Positions 11,652 to 21,578 of a DNA stretch of 64,000 bases are shown piece by piece (position 1 is the stretch's first letter; each line of letters opens with the position of its first letter). Both the position numbers and the translations under genes were made by a program. The notes beneath the pieces are model-generated. The model was not told the origin of the DNA, did no database searches, and saw only the letters and a program-made list of their open reading frames with translations. The DNA is from Phycomyces blakesleeanus NRRL 1555(-). Lineage: Eukaryota; Mucoromycota; Mucoromycetes; Mucorales; Phycomycetaceae. The DNA is taken from the NCBI RefSeq assembly GCF_001638985.1, contig NW_017265134.1, forward strand, positions 3,764,653 through 3,828,652, in the 5' to 3' direction.

Positions 11652-13499
11652 ATGGTATCAATATTACCGCCAAATATCCTATCGTATATCGCAACACATA
11701 TCAATAAGAAAGACCAGACCTCCTGTTCACTTGTCTGTAAGAGATGGACAGAGCCGTTTCTAAACGCTTATTGGGCCAAACTAGAGATCGATGAAAACAA
11801 ATTAAGCACCATGTTCGCCACATCCACTCTTAACGAAGTCTACAGGAAGAACGTTCATCGTGTGTGGGCATTGGATCTCAAGCGGATAAATATAAGACAT
11901 ATAGGCTATGTTACACAGTTACAGCAAAGCTTCCCTGGAATAAAATATCTCTTTTGCGACGAAGAGAATCACGAAGATGAAAGCGACAACTGGATGATAC
12001 GTTCTATTGATTGGATTAGTTGGAGATTTTTAACGCACCTGAGCATAAAATTGACCAGTAAACACTCTGGGCTAGAAGACATCTTTATGAACCTTTCGGT
12101 ATCTCGCTCCCTTGCTCATTTTACGCTTAATTCAGAAAATAATGTCGAAGAGACCAACACTATGTTATGGACTCAATTTGAATCACTCCACCGCCACATG
12201 AGACAGTTAGAGTACCTTGATATCAACTATCCTCTTTCATCGATTTCGAAATATGATTTGGAAATGATAAAAACCATTGAACCGGCACACAAAATTACAA
12301 AGATTACTTTTCTTGATGTGAGAATTGATGGTTCTTGGCTATACTATTTTGCATTGAAGTACCCGAACCTACTCAGTCTTAACATGAAGCCGTGCAAAGC
12401 TCGCAGACCATTAGTACAAGAGACTTACATAAACAAATACCAGGGACAGTTAATATTGCTGAAAACACTGAATCAGTTTTTTCCTTATTTAAAAATGGTA
12501 CAGACACCTACGCATACTTGTAACAGATGGCCACTTTATATATTCTACATGACTCTTAATTACTTTAATATAAAGTTAGAGCGTGTTGTATTCGACACTC
12601 ATGTATACAAGTCACTACTTATGGATAATCTCACTAAGTGTATTAAGCAAGTTTCAGAATCGGTGAAGATTATGTGGGTGACTATAACCGATTATCTGAA
12701 CGCTAAACCGCGATCTCGCATTATTTTCAATTTATGCCCGAAGCTTGTTGAACTACACATTCTAGAACACCGAAGGATTGAAATGGAACATCTCTTGGAT
12801 CAATGTCCAGTTTTGAGGTCATTATATATAGAGAATTCCACTACTTACCTCATAAACCCCTCGCGACATATAACAATCCCACACTCGTTACAAAAACTGG
12901 AATTCATCAACGTGTCTGTTCCTATACACCTATTCAACTACATATCTCTGCGTTGTAAACAACTTAAATATTTGAAGCTAAAGAGCGTTACATTTCTTAT
13001 TCCTGAGTGGGACATAAATGGAAAAGCGCTCTTCGATATGCACATGTCGCAGTTGAAGACATTCATAATTTATAATTACAGTTATTGTTTTCAGCATGTC
13101 AGACATTATGCCATTGAGCAACTGGAGAATACGGATGGTAATTCACTACAACATCAAGAAAGCCAAGAAATATCATTTCGAACAAACTGGTACCACTTGT
13201 GTTTGGATAAAACAAACAGAAAAGAAAGACTTTTGGCGTGGGAGCTTGGAAGACGTGACATAGAGTTTTCCCAAAGATACTACAAAGACTTTGAGCGCAG
13301 AAAAAAACGTGAAAAAAAAAGAAAAGACATGATACGACATTGTGGATATGCACCTAAAAGGTTCTGGAAAAGAGATCTTCAATATGGTGTTATGATATTT
13401 CGATTCAAGTCTGTCAAAGAGTATTTTCTGGATGAAAAAAGAGAAATCGACAAAGATAAACACATACAGTCTCATCAATTAAATGAAAGAAAATTTTAG
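11652..13499 (+). CDS. F-box protein 1, C terminus supplied by a transposon
   Basis: A single exon encodes 615 residues. The N-terminal F-box motif reads ILPPNILSYIATHINKKD, then CSLVCKRWTEPFLNAYW; the rest is a long leucine-rich, LRR-like region. The C-terminal signature (WYHLCLD, LLAWELGRRDIEFSQRYY, KRFWKRDLQ, FRFKSVK) is shared with the two paralogues at 53.4 and 57.6 kb. F-box proteins recruit substrates to SCF ubiquitin ligases through Skp1; the substrate is unknown. The last ten codons and the TAG (13467-13499) are the terminal inverted repeat of the right Tc1 element, so the ancestral C terminus after DKDKHI has been replaced by QSHQLNERKF. The frame is otherwise intact, which suggests recent or current function. 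Intact Tc1 copies flank both sides. Confidence 0.85.
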   Translation: MVSILPPNILSYIATHINKKDQTSCSLVCKRWTEPFLNAYWAKLEIDENKLSTMFATSTLNEVYRKNVHRVWALDLKRINIRHIGYVTQLQQSFPGIKYLFCDEENHEDESDNWMIRSIDWISWRFLTHLSIKLTSKHSGLEDIFMNLSVSRSLAHFTLNSENNVEETNTMLWTQFESLHRHMRQLEYLDINYPLSSISKYDLEMIKTIEPAHKITKITFLDVRIDGSWLYYFALKYPNLLSLNMKPCKARRPLVQETYINKYQGQLILLKTLNQFFPYLKMVQTPTHTCNRWPLYIFYMTLNYFNIKLERVVFDTHVYKSLLMDNLTKCIKQVSESVKIMWVTITDYLNAKPRSRIIFNLCPKLVELHILEHRRIEMEHLLDQCPVLRSLYIENSTTYLINPSRHITIPHSLQKLEFINVSVPIHLFNYISLRCKQLKYLKLKSVTFLIPEWDINGKALFDMHMSQLKTFIIYNYSYCFQHVRHYAIEQLENTDGNSLQHQESQEISFRTNWYHLCLDKTNRKERLLAWELGRRDIEFSQRYYKDFERRKKREKKRKDMIRHCGYAPKRFWKRDLQYGVMIFRFKSVKEYFLDEKREIDKDKHIQSHQLNERKF

Positions 13500-14812
13500 C
13501 TTCCGCCAAAGTGAAAAAATAACATCCTTAACTCTCTCTTCATTGTTTGTCTACTTTTACTTAAGAAACCACTTTCAAAATCATTGGAATAAGAATATAT
13601 AACCTTTAAATATTAAGAAAAATAACTTTTATTGAAAGTTTAATATTTAGTAACATCACCACGGGCTTTCTTCATACGGGCTATGCGAGTTGGCATAGAC
13701 ATGCAGTAGGCCTTGCATACTGCAACCGGTATTTTCTTCCATTCTTCATGGATAACCTTGTCTAGCTCCTTAATAGTTCTTGGAGCTGGTACTCTTGCCC
13801 TTACCATCCGACCCAAATGAGCCTATAGGTTCTCAATAGGACTGAGATCTGGGCTATTCGGCGGTCATTCCATTATTGGTACATTATGGGTCTTTTTCCA
13901 GTTCTCAACAAGTTTTGACTTATGACAAGGAGCATTGTCTTCTTGGTAAATAAACTCCCCGTCATGTCTTTTACTTAGGCGACCATAAAATGGGAGCAAC
14001 TTTCTTTCCAAAAGGTTTATATAGCCAAATTGGTCAAGGCTGTTAATAATCGTTTTTAGTGGGCCTACTCCTCCTGCCCACACACAGCCCCAAACCATCA
14101 CCGAACCACCTCCAAACTGTACTCTAGGCATGATACAATCAGACTTGAACTTCTCCAGAGGAAAGCGCCAAATTCTAAGGTTTCCATCCTTTGGGAAAAC
14201 CATAAAGCGAGACTCATCGCTCCAAATCACACGATCCCATCTTTGATTGGTTTCTTTGCAACGTTTAGCAAACAACAATCGTTTCTTTTTATGTGTTCTG
14301 GATAGCCTTGGCTTAAACACAGGATGGCAAGAAGACATTCCGATCTTACGAATAGCTTTGCGGATGGTATTCTTGCAAATGTACTTGCCAATCATGAGTC
14401 TCATGGCGTTTGTGAGTTCTCCAAGTGTGGCATTACGATCTTTCTTCATTTCGTTTTTAAGCTGGCGTAAATCTCTCTCACCCAAAATTGATGGACGTCC
14501 TTGGCGTTTTTCTGTTAATGGCGTGCCATTCTGTTTCCAACTTTGAACTGTGCTATGTACAGTTGTCATGGGTATGCCTGTCTTCTCCGAAATGGCAGTC
14601 AATGAAATATTATGGAGAGCACCACCGATAATAAGTCCTTTTTCATAGTCTGAAAGCTCTTTTCGTTTCTTAGGAATACTTTTATTGATTTGCTGAGACA
14701 TTGTGAGATTTGAATGAGAAGAGTTTTTAAAAAAAAGCACAACAACTTTGCATTAAAGATGTTCTATTTAGTTGAGTTTAAACTTTTTTCTTTCATTTAT
14801 TGTATGGGTCTG
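13467..14812 (-). mobile_element. Tc1/mariner element, right copy, inverted (1,346 bp)
   Basis: This is the mirror copy of the element at 9779-11124, with equal length and ends, flanked by TA at 13465-13466 and 14813-14814. It inserted into the 3' end of F-box gene 1. Immediately beyond it begins the first copy of a ~300-bp repeat. The pair forms a large inverted repeat with a 2.3-kb loop containing the F-box gene. Confidence 0.93.
13640..14701 (-). pseudogene. Tc1-type DD34E transposase, two in-frame stops (right copy)
   Basis: This reads on the minus strand from ATG 14701 and carries the same TGA (13867-13865) and TAG (13825-13823) as the left copy. The first 278 codons translate identically to the other copy. 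The catalytic Asp residues in WSDES and EDNAPC precede the first stop, while the catalytic Glu of SPIEN follows it. Sharing both stops means the damage predates the duplication, so at least one copy moved with transposase supplied by another element or arose by a host duplication. Confidence 0.9.
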
Positions 14813-14822
14813 TAGTTAACAG

Positions 14823-15122
14823 TGTGGTATACACACCACAATTGAGCAAAGAACAGACTTCACAACCGGACACTAATCCCTTCTTGCTAATGAACCTGCC
14901 AAGTTAACAACCGCACGAAATTGTTCTACACCAGGCCCACATACACTACAGACTTATACAGTATAAAATAAACCAATTCGCAACAGGAATTTGAATTACA
15001 AGGGATTATAATAGCAACATATATAAGCAATATTGTTTTATCTCTATAATAAATTAGAGTATCAAAGTATTTACTATTCCTAATATTGGGATACTAACCC
15101 AAAATCAATCCCGATTACCTCA
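14823..15122. repeat. Dispersed ~300-bp repeat, copy 1
   Basis: It begins TGTGGTATACACACCACA, a 6-bp inverted repeat with a 6-base loop, and ends ...ATTACCTCA. It matches copies at about 16824-17092 and 17768-18064 along its length, with many substitutions. The TG...CA ends would suit a solo LTR or a small nonautonomous element, but no flanking target duplication is visible here. It abuts the right Tc1 element. Confidence 0.7.
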
Positions 15123-16410
15123 GGGTCCATTTACAGGGATACTGCTAGCTATACGAATGTTTAAAGACCGTTTAGTATTCACTTGCAATTTTTCAGAGAG
15201 GACTGTGTATTCAAAAGCCTTTACTGTGCCGTAACTAAAACAAAAGAAAATCATTTTTTAACGATGGCTTGAATCCTCTCTCTACATCCCCCCATCCTTC
15301 CATCCCGTTCGAGGATCTTCATTCCTTCTGGGGATCATCATTCATATAACATGGCAACTCAAAGTAGACAGAAATCGACGCAATACGAAAAGAGAGAATA
15401 CTCTTTATTTTTTCTTTTTGACGGCTGCCCACGGTATATAGGAGTCGAACAGAAAAATAAACCTTCGTGACCCTATAAACTTCTCAACGCCTTAAAAACC
15501 AACACCAATAACTACGATATTCTTTTTTTATTACGCCTAGCAACACCAGCTTTACAACGCTATCAAAATCAACACCAACAACCACAATATCGTTTTCTTT
15601 TTTTTTAACCAGTATCAAAACCAGCTTCACAGAGCTATCCAAATTGATACTAACAACCATAATATTCTTTCATTTTATTACCATTGAAAAATAGAAATCG
15701 AAATGATAGCCATATAATAAAACTTTAGCACTTGAAAGTCATACACTATATTATTTTATACCTGGAGTGTGATACACCACCATTCCCATAACTGGCTTTC
15801 AACTCTTATACACATAATATTTATATGCTTATACTTCCAAGACCTTCTTCAATGACAATTGACCCCATCCCATTAGACATAATATTCAAAGCTTCCAACT
15901 TTTGGTATATTTCTAAATAACCTGTTCTAGAGCATACAGGCATCACACAATACAAAGTCTCACCATGGTAATCTTCATCGTGTCACATCGTGATACTCAA
16001 AGCTATAATAATAATAATGATAGGAAATATTCAGTAAGTAAACTCCATAATTTTAAAAATTATAGTATACAAAGAAAGCTATTTCTTACACACAGCTTCC
16101 GTCTATCTCACTATCCTGCACTCTTTACACAACACAAATACTCTACTGTCAAAACTTTCTTAGTCTTTTTAAATAAAATCACTGTTACATTATACTCTCA
16201 TTCTTTTTATAGCTTTCACTTCAATCAAATCGACTCAGTATTCCTCTGCCCATATATCTTATTTATCTTAATATATTTACAGAAACAAAAAAGAACTATT
16301 GTAGTTTGTATACGTACTGCCTTTAATTACAAAAAATATTTTTTATTTTTTGTTGCTTATTATTTATTTAGATCTAGAATTAATTTTAAGTGAAGTATGT
16401 ATGTGTGTGC
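15123..16410. other. Gene-poor interval with short imperfect tandem repeats
   Basis: No recognised gene lies here. A 142-codon AT-rich frame begins at ATG 15965 on the plus strand, but its composition (F, Y, K, S) looks like random AT-rich sequence and no family feature is visible. The interval holds the tandem repeat listed at 15497-15690. Confidence 0.4.
15497..15690. repeat. Imperfect tandem repeat, ~70-bp unit
   Basis: About two and a half units recur, each with an AACACCAA(T/C)AAC-like start, ATATTCTTT, a T-rich tract and ACCAGCTT(T/C)ACA(A/G)(A/C)GCTATC. Units differ by substitutions and small indels. No function is evident. Confidence 0.6.
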
Positions 16411-16428
16411 ATCTTGCTATCTGGGTAG

Positions 16429-16615
16429 ATTTCTATGTGAGAAAAATATATGTAGAGTTTGTGTGTGCCCAAATAAATTTATGTGTGTCCAAGTGAATTT
16501 GTGTGTGTCCAAGTAGATTTGTGTGAGCAAATTTTGCCATATGGGTAGATTCTGTCTAGTAGGTAGATTTTGTGTGGCCCTAGGTAGATTTTGTGTGTCC
16601 TTATGTAGATTTTTG
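16429..16615. repeat. Degenerate tandem repeat of ~18-22 bp units
   Basis: Units of the type GTGTGTCCAAGTAGATTT recur about eight or nine times with changes. The accidental minus-strand frames across it therefore read as short repeats. No coding role is supported. Confidence 0.6.
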
Positions 16616-16823
16616 AATACCAGTCGTAGCACATCGGAGGTGAAATTACTAAAAGAAGATAATTTGAATAGTTAAAAAAAATAAAGGTCTTCATTTATTG
16701 ATATCTGTATTGCATTTATACTATTTGTTAATTATTAATGAATATATAAGTATTAAATTTTAATATTGAGAATAACTTTTATTGCTCAATACTGAAATTG
16801 TAAAATATTACATTTTTAAAAAA

Positions 16824-17092
16824 CAGACTCTACAACTAAACATTAGTTCCTTCTTGCTAATTAATTTAACAAATTCATAATTCTCAAAACTGTTATACAT
16901 AAAGTATATGTACACTACAAACTTATATAATATAAGCTACTCATTAAATAGCATGAATTTGAATTGCAATAGACGTTAATAGTATCAGATTAAACATTAA
17001 TATTTTATCCTTTTAAAAAAATAACACTCTCAAAGTATATACTTTTTTTTTAATATTGAGATACCAGCTCAAAATCAATTACAAATACCTTA
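16824..17092. repeat. Dispersed ~300-bp repeat, copy 2 (decayed)
   Basis: It aligns with copies 1 and 3 from the CAGACTCTACAACTAAACA part onward but lacks a clear TGTGGTATAC start. It is more AT-rich than the others, consistent with age or with C-to-T decay. It ends near AAATACCTTAATT. Confidence 0.55.
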
Positions 17093-17767
17093 ATTACGAT
17101 GTAATATAATATTTAAATAAAGTTATAATTGAAATAAGAGAGTCAATTACTTGTTATCAAATAATAATAAAAAATTAAATATTAATTGAAAAGTTGTAAA
17201 AAAAAAGCAAAAACAAAATAGAATAAAATAAAATAAAATAATTAATTTAAATTTCAAATGCCCAATCTTTTTTGTAGATTTCAGGGCATTTTTGGATCTC
17301 AGCTGTTTTAAGAATTTTTTAGTGCTCAAAAACACCTAGGAGCGTAGCAATTTTGTGAGGCTAGAAAAATCCCTCCACAAAAAAAAATGCGGCGGTGTTT
17401 CAATATATTGTTTCTCCTAATGTCGTATAATCAAAAAAACAAAATTTCCTCACTTCGTAGTTACAATCTTACTTTAGAAAAAAATAGTACTAAACTGTCT
17501 ATTTTTTAAATGCTACAAATAAAGTAGCAAAAGTAGCAAAAAAAATGTCGGCAAGTGAAAATTAAATAGTTGGATTTCATGTATAATACTGCACTTTGAT
17601 ATATGAGTATATATGTTTTTTTTTTAAAAAAAAAAATTAAAAAATAGATAAATAACTATATTAATTTTTTTGTCTTATATATATAATGTAGAGCTATTTA
17701 ATAATTTAATAAGAGCAGAAAATCATAATAATATGATCTTCACTGCTTTGTTTTTATTTATAATAAG
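17093..17767. other. Gene-free AT-rich spacer
   Basis: I see only A/T tracts and no coding feature. It separates two copies of the ~300-bp repeat. Confidence 0.4.
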
Positions 17768-18064
17768 TGTGGTATACACACCACAATTGAGTGAAGAACA
17801 GACCCCACAACCAAACACTGGTTCCTTCTTGCTAATGAACCTGGCAAGTTAACAATCTCTGGAACTGTTACACACCAGGCACACGTACACTACACACTCA
17901 TACAGTGTAAACCAACCATTACACAACAGGGATTTGAATTACAGGGATTTGAATAGTAGCAGATATAAACAATATTGTTTTGTCTCTTTAATAAATAACA
18001 CTCTCACAGTCTCTACTTTTCCCATTATTGAGATACTAACCCATAAACAATCCCGAATACCTCA
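17768..18064. repeat. Dispersed ~300-bp repeat, copy 3
   Basis: It begins TGTGGTATACACACCACA like copy 1 and ends ...GAATACCTCA. Together with copy 1 it defines the element length of about 300 bp. The five bases on either side (ATAAG and CAAAC) do not match, so a target duplication is not supported. Confidence 0.7.
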
Positions 18065-19588
18065 CAAACCACAAAAATGGCTATAAAGAACTACCAAAAG
18101 TAAGTATTAGCTATAACGTATGAAAATAATAGCCACCTTACGTTTAAAAATCTCACTTTATTTTATTAACGGTTTTTTATTTTATTTTGACTATACGCAC
18201 TTTCCCAAGACAATGGGTCTATGCTTTTTCTTCTTTTATATGGCCATTCAGCATACATGACATGCTTTTATGAGCCAATAGGAGCTTCATATTACACTTG
18301 GGTGTATGTTTACAGGCGTACATAGCAAGGTTTGTTTGCTGCACTCACCTGTTTTTTTAGTCTTTCAAAAAACGTTTAGGCATCTTTACGTGTGTTTTAA
18401 TAAGCACGTACACATATACACCTATACAATCACAAGAACATATGTGCGACATCTTAATAAGATTATCTAAAGGTAATACAATATTTTTTCTTCACATTTT
18501 TAAATACTTTCGCACTAATAGACATATACCAATGCTGAGAAAAGTATTTAAGATAACTAGCAAATGCTAGTATGATTACCAAATAAAAAATACACTTTCT
18601 CAGGTCTCATACATCTATAAGAATAATATTGATTATAAAAAAAGACCAATACGCCAACAAATTCCTGCTAAAACGACTAGCTAATAGCTGGAATGTTTAC
18701 AAAAACACGTTCTTAGGTCTCATTTAGATATAATTATACATGCAATTTAAATGATTAATTTCAATATGCCCCGTTTTACGTTTAAACAATCTACCGACTG
18801 TTCATCTAGTAGATATTTATACTCTACTCTTCGCGGTTTCCAGAATCGCCAAGGTTAGTAAAGGTTATAATTAGATAGATATAGACTGAAGCCAATTATT
18901 ACATAAAAATATGCTTAAGATAATGGCCAGCAAATGGCTAGCATAATCGAAAGCACTTTACACAATTAAATATATACTGTAGTGGATTTTAGTACACAGC
19001 GTTTAAGTACATTACTAACTGCTGTTATTTTCTTTAAAGACAGATACTTAAATATACTTGCTTGCTACAAGCAAAAGAGCGATGCTTTTGATGGTTGTTT
19101 TAAAGCAATACCAATACGATTGTTTTTCTTTTATAGAATTACTATTTGAATTACCAATTTTTTTCTTGTATTAGACTTTGTTATCACTATCTCTATAGTT
19201 TATATGTTACTTTTTGTGTTTATTTTGTTTAATAAATACAACGTAAAGATAATGTTTACTTATTGCTCTATAATTGCTCTTATTAAAAGCAACAGTGTAA
19301 TATTTATATATGCTTTGGTACCTTGCTAGATGTAAGTTTAGATAATAGAAAAGCAAAATTCTATTGTAAGTCCTTTAAGACACGTAAAAAAGTAAAATCA
19401 TAAATGAAATATAAATAGTGCGTGTTGTTGAGTAAGTAAATAAGAGGCAAAAAGTAATGTAAAGCAGGATCAACTGTCTATACGAGACTTTTTTTTTAAC
19501 TTGGCTAAATTATTCTCAATCGACCTTATGGTTATTGCAAAGAGTTATTGTTTGAGTATAATTCTTTATAAGTCAAGTAAACAATGTG

Positions 19589-19629
<41 letters not shown>

Positions 19630-20235
19630 TGTGCTCTCCTAGAGCCTTAATACCTGTTTATTTGATAGTATTATAACATGCAAATAACATAAAGTGAAAA
19701 TTGGAAATTAAATAAAAAATAAATGCTCTTTTTTTGTGTTTCTAATGTCTATTAAATTATCAAACAATATAGACTTAATTTATATCTAAATAAGCTACAG
19801 GTTGCAATTAAAAGGCTGGTTAATCACGGGCTCGATATTCAGAATTGCTTTTCCTGTAAAATGATATAGTTGTATTTTCTATTATTATTATTAAAGCGTT
19901 TTATGAGTCAAAATAATCCGAACATCGGGATTTTTTTTGCTGTGTAGTCATGGTTTTTATAAAGTAAATTAAAGAAAAACTAATAAAGAGATTTTATTAG
20001 ATAACCGAGTCATTTAAAATTCAATCGATTAATATATTCTGGAACAAAATCTTGATTGTTTTTACATGCTGACCATTGAACTTATACTAAAAAAAATACA
20101 TCAATCTGTGTTGAAAGTGTCGCTACATATATTGTGCATTTAACCTATTAAGTCAGTGTGTACTAAAAATGTAGTCAATCACTAGAATAAGGAGAGAGAT
20201 ATCGTATCATAGATAATATATATTAACAAAGAACA
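18065..20235. other. Gene-free interval with hairpin-bearing repeats
   Basis: No gene is recognised in 2.2 kb. Three related segments (about 18530-18625, 18650-18735, 18900-18965) each contain a small palindrome: ACTAGCA/TGCTAGT, AGCTA/TAGCT and GCCA/TGGC. A (TA)n tract lies at about 19599-19626. The rest is AT-rich sequence without features I can name. Confidence 0.4.
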
Positions 20236-20830
20236 TATATTGATAGGAATACTATATTGATGGTACTTTGTTTGAGACATACACAGGTTAAAAACAAGAA
20301 TACCACATTATTCTTTGTTTCCTCTGTGACTATTTACCTCAATGATAAAAACATATATAAAGAAACTATATATTTTGTCTCATAGACGAAACCCTTTTAC
20401 TCAACATTATTAATTATGAACTTTCGGAACATCAAAAACTGGGCGAAACGCTATGGAGTAATTGCAGCTGCTAGGGCCTTTTTATCGTCCAGTGTACTTT
20501 CAGCTCCTGTATCGTTTTATATTGGATACACTTGTTTAGAATCTCTAAATATTATTTCAGCAATGAATCTTTCACAAAAAGAACAGTCTGTCAAACAGAA
20601 TCAGCAACTTGAGTCGGAGAGACAGCAAACTATTTCCACGATCCAAGAACAAGCAGAGGCAAATAGAGAGAGCTAAGATTATTGCAGTAGTACCGTCTAG
20701 CCTGGATTATGTGATTTTTTTTCAATTTTGTTTTGTTCTTTCTTTAATGACAAGAATATTTACCAATGTAACTTTAAATGACCCAAAAAACCTTATTTCT
20801 ATTTGACTCATTATGTTCTGTACAAACAGA
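20236..20830 (+). repeat. Duplicated segment, copy A (small membrane-protein gene and flanks)
   Basis: Roughly 180 bases upstream and 150 bases downstream of the small gene at 20416 match the flanks of the gene at 36257. Shared blocks include ATTGATAGGAATACTAT, CAGGTTAAAAACAAGAATA and TTCTTTGTTTCCT upstream, and CAATGTAACTTTAAAT-like sequence downstream. The whole gene unit was therefore duplicated. Confidence 0.8.
20416..20676 (+). CDS. Small membrane protein of unknown function, paralogue A (86 aa)
   Basis: A single-exon frame encodes 86 residues beginning MNFRNIKN. A hydrophobic central part (about residues 13-48, with YGVIAAA and VSFYIGY) could form one or two membrane segments. A glutamine/glutamate-rich C terminus (NQQLESERQQ, IQEQAEANRE) looks like a short coiled coil. 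The paralogue at 36257 has the same length and about 50% identity by hand count (43/86), concentrated at both ends. Conservation of the ends, the start and the length between two diverged copies supports a real gene. The KxYG...P pattern faintly recalls DUF1279/FAM210 mitochondrial proteins, but I do not assign it. Confidence 0.65.
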   Translation: MNFRNIKNWAKRYGVIAAARAFLSSSVLSAPVSFYIGYTCLESLNIISAMNLSQKEQSVKQNQQLESERQQTISTIQEQAEANRES

Positions 20831-21578
20831 TGTTATGAATATTGTTTTTTTTGTACCAATAACTAGCAGTACTACCTCTTGATCTATGAATAAACAATTT
20901 CAATCAATACTATGTGAATAAAGTAAATATGTTTAGGAGTGTAGTTTTTTAATGTGCTTCGGGCTGTGGTTAGATATGTGTTCATTGGCCTACTTTTCCT
21001 GTCTCACTCTCTTGTGTTTTAATAATATTCATGTATCTTCACTCTCTGGGTATTAATATTTTATTCGTATACTAATGTACTTTTATCTTTCTCTCTATTC
21101 TTTATACTGGGAAGATTCATTTAGGGTTAAACTACAATAATAACAAAGAAAAGAAAAAATATTGAGAATTGAAACATACATATATAAAAGGGAGAAAAAG
21201 TAGTGCTTAACCAAAATTCAGCCTTAAAACAATCCTTAAGCCCCATTAAATCTTACTAAAATATCCTAAAGTCGCCCAAAACCTCCCCTTCTTTTTCTAC
21301 CATAGTGCACCCACAGCGAAAATAATAATAATGACAATTTGTATATATATATATTGGTGTACACGCTAATGTCTGATTTAATCATTTTTGAAGACTATGA
21401 TACAGAGAATGATAATAAGGATAATAAAGAAATGTATATAAATGAGAGAGCGAGAGATAAAAGGAAAAAAAGAATGAGATGATAACAGATCTACTACAAA
21501 AGAAAATAAAAGCAAATGAACTCGATACATCCTTATATATAGTATGTATACGTATAAAAGATTCAATAGAGAGTCAGT
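20831..21578. other. Intergenic, downstream of paralogue A and MED25
   Basis: The stretch lies between the 3' ends of two convergent genes. It is AT-rich with no recognisable coding feature and must contain both terminators. Confidence 0.45.

Noticed and set aside
15965..16393. 142-codon frame as a gene
   Set aside because: Composition matches random AT-rich DNA, no motif or membrane plan is clear, and it lies among repeats.
14823..18064. Full LTR retrotransposon with copies 1 and 3 as its two LTRs
   Set aside because: The 2.6 kb between them contains no gag, protease, reverse transcriptase or integrase blocks, and another decayed copy lies inside.
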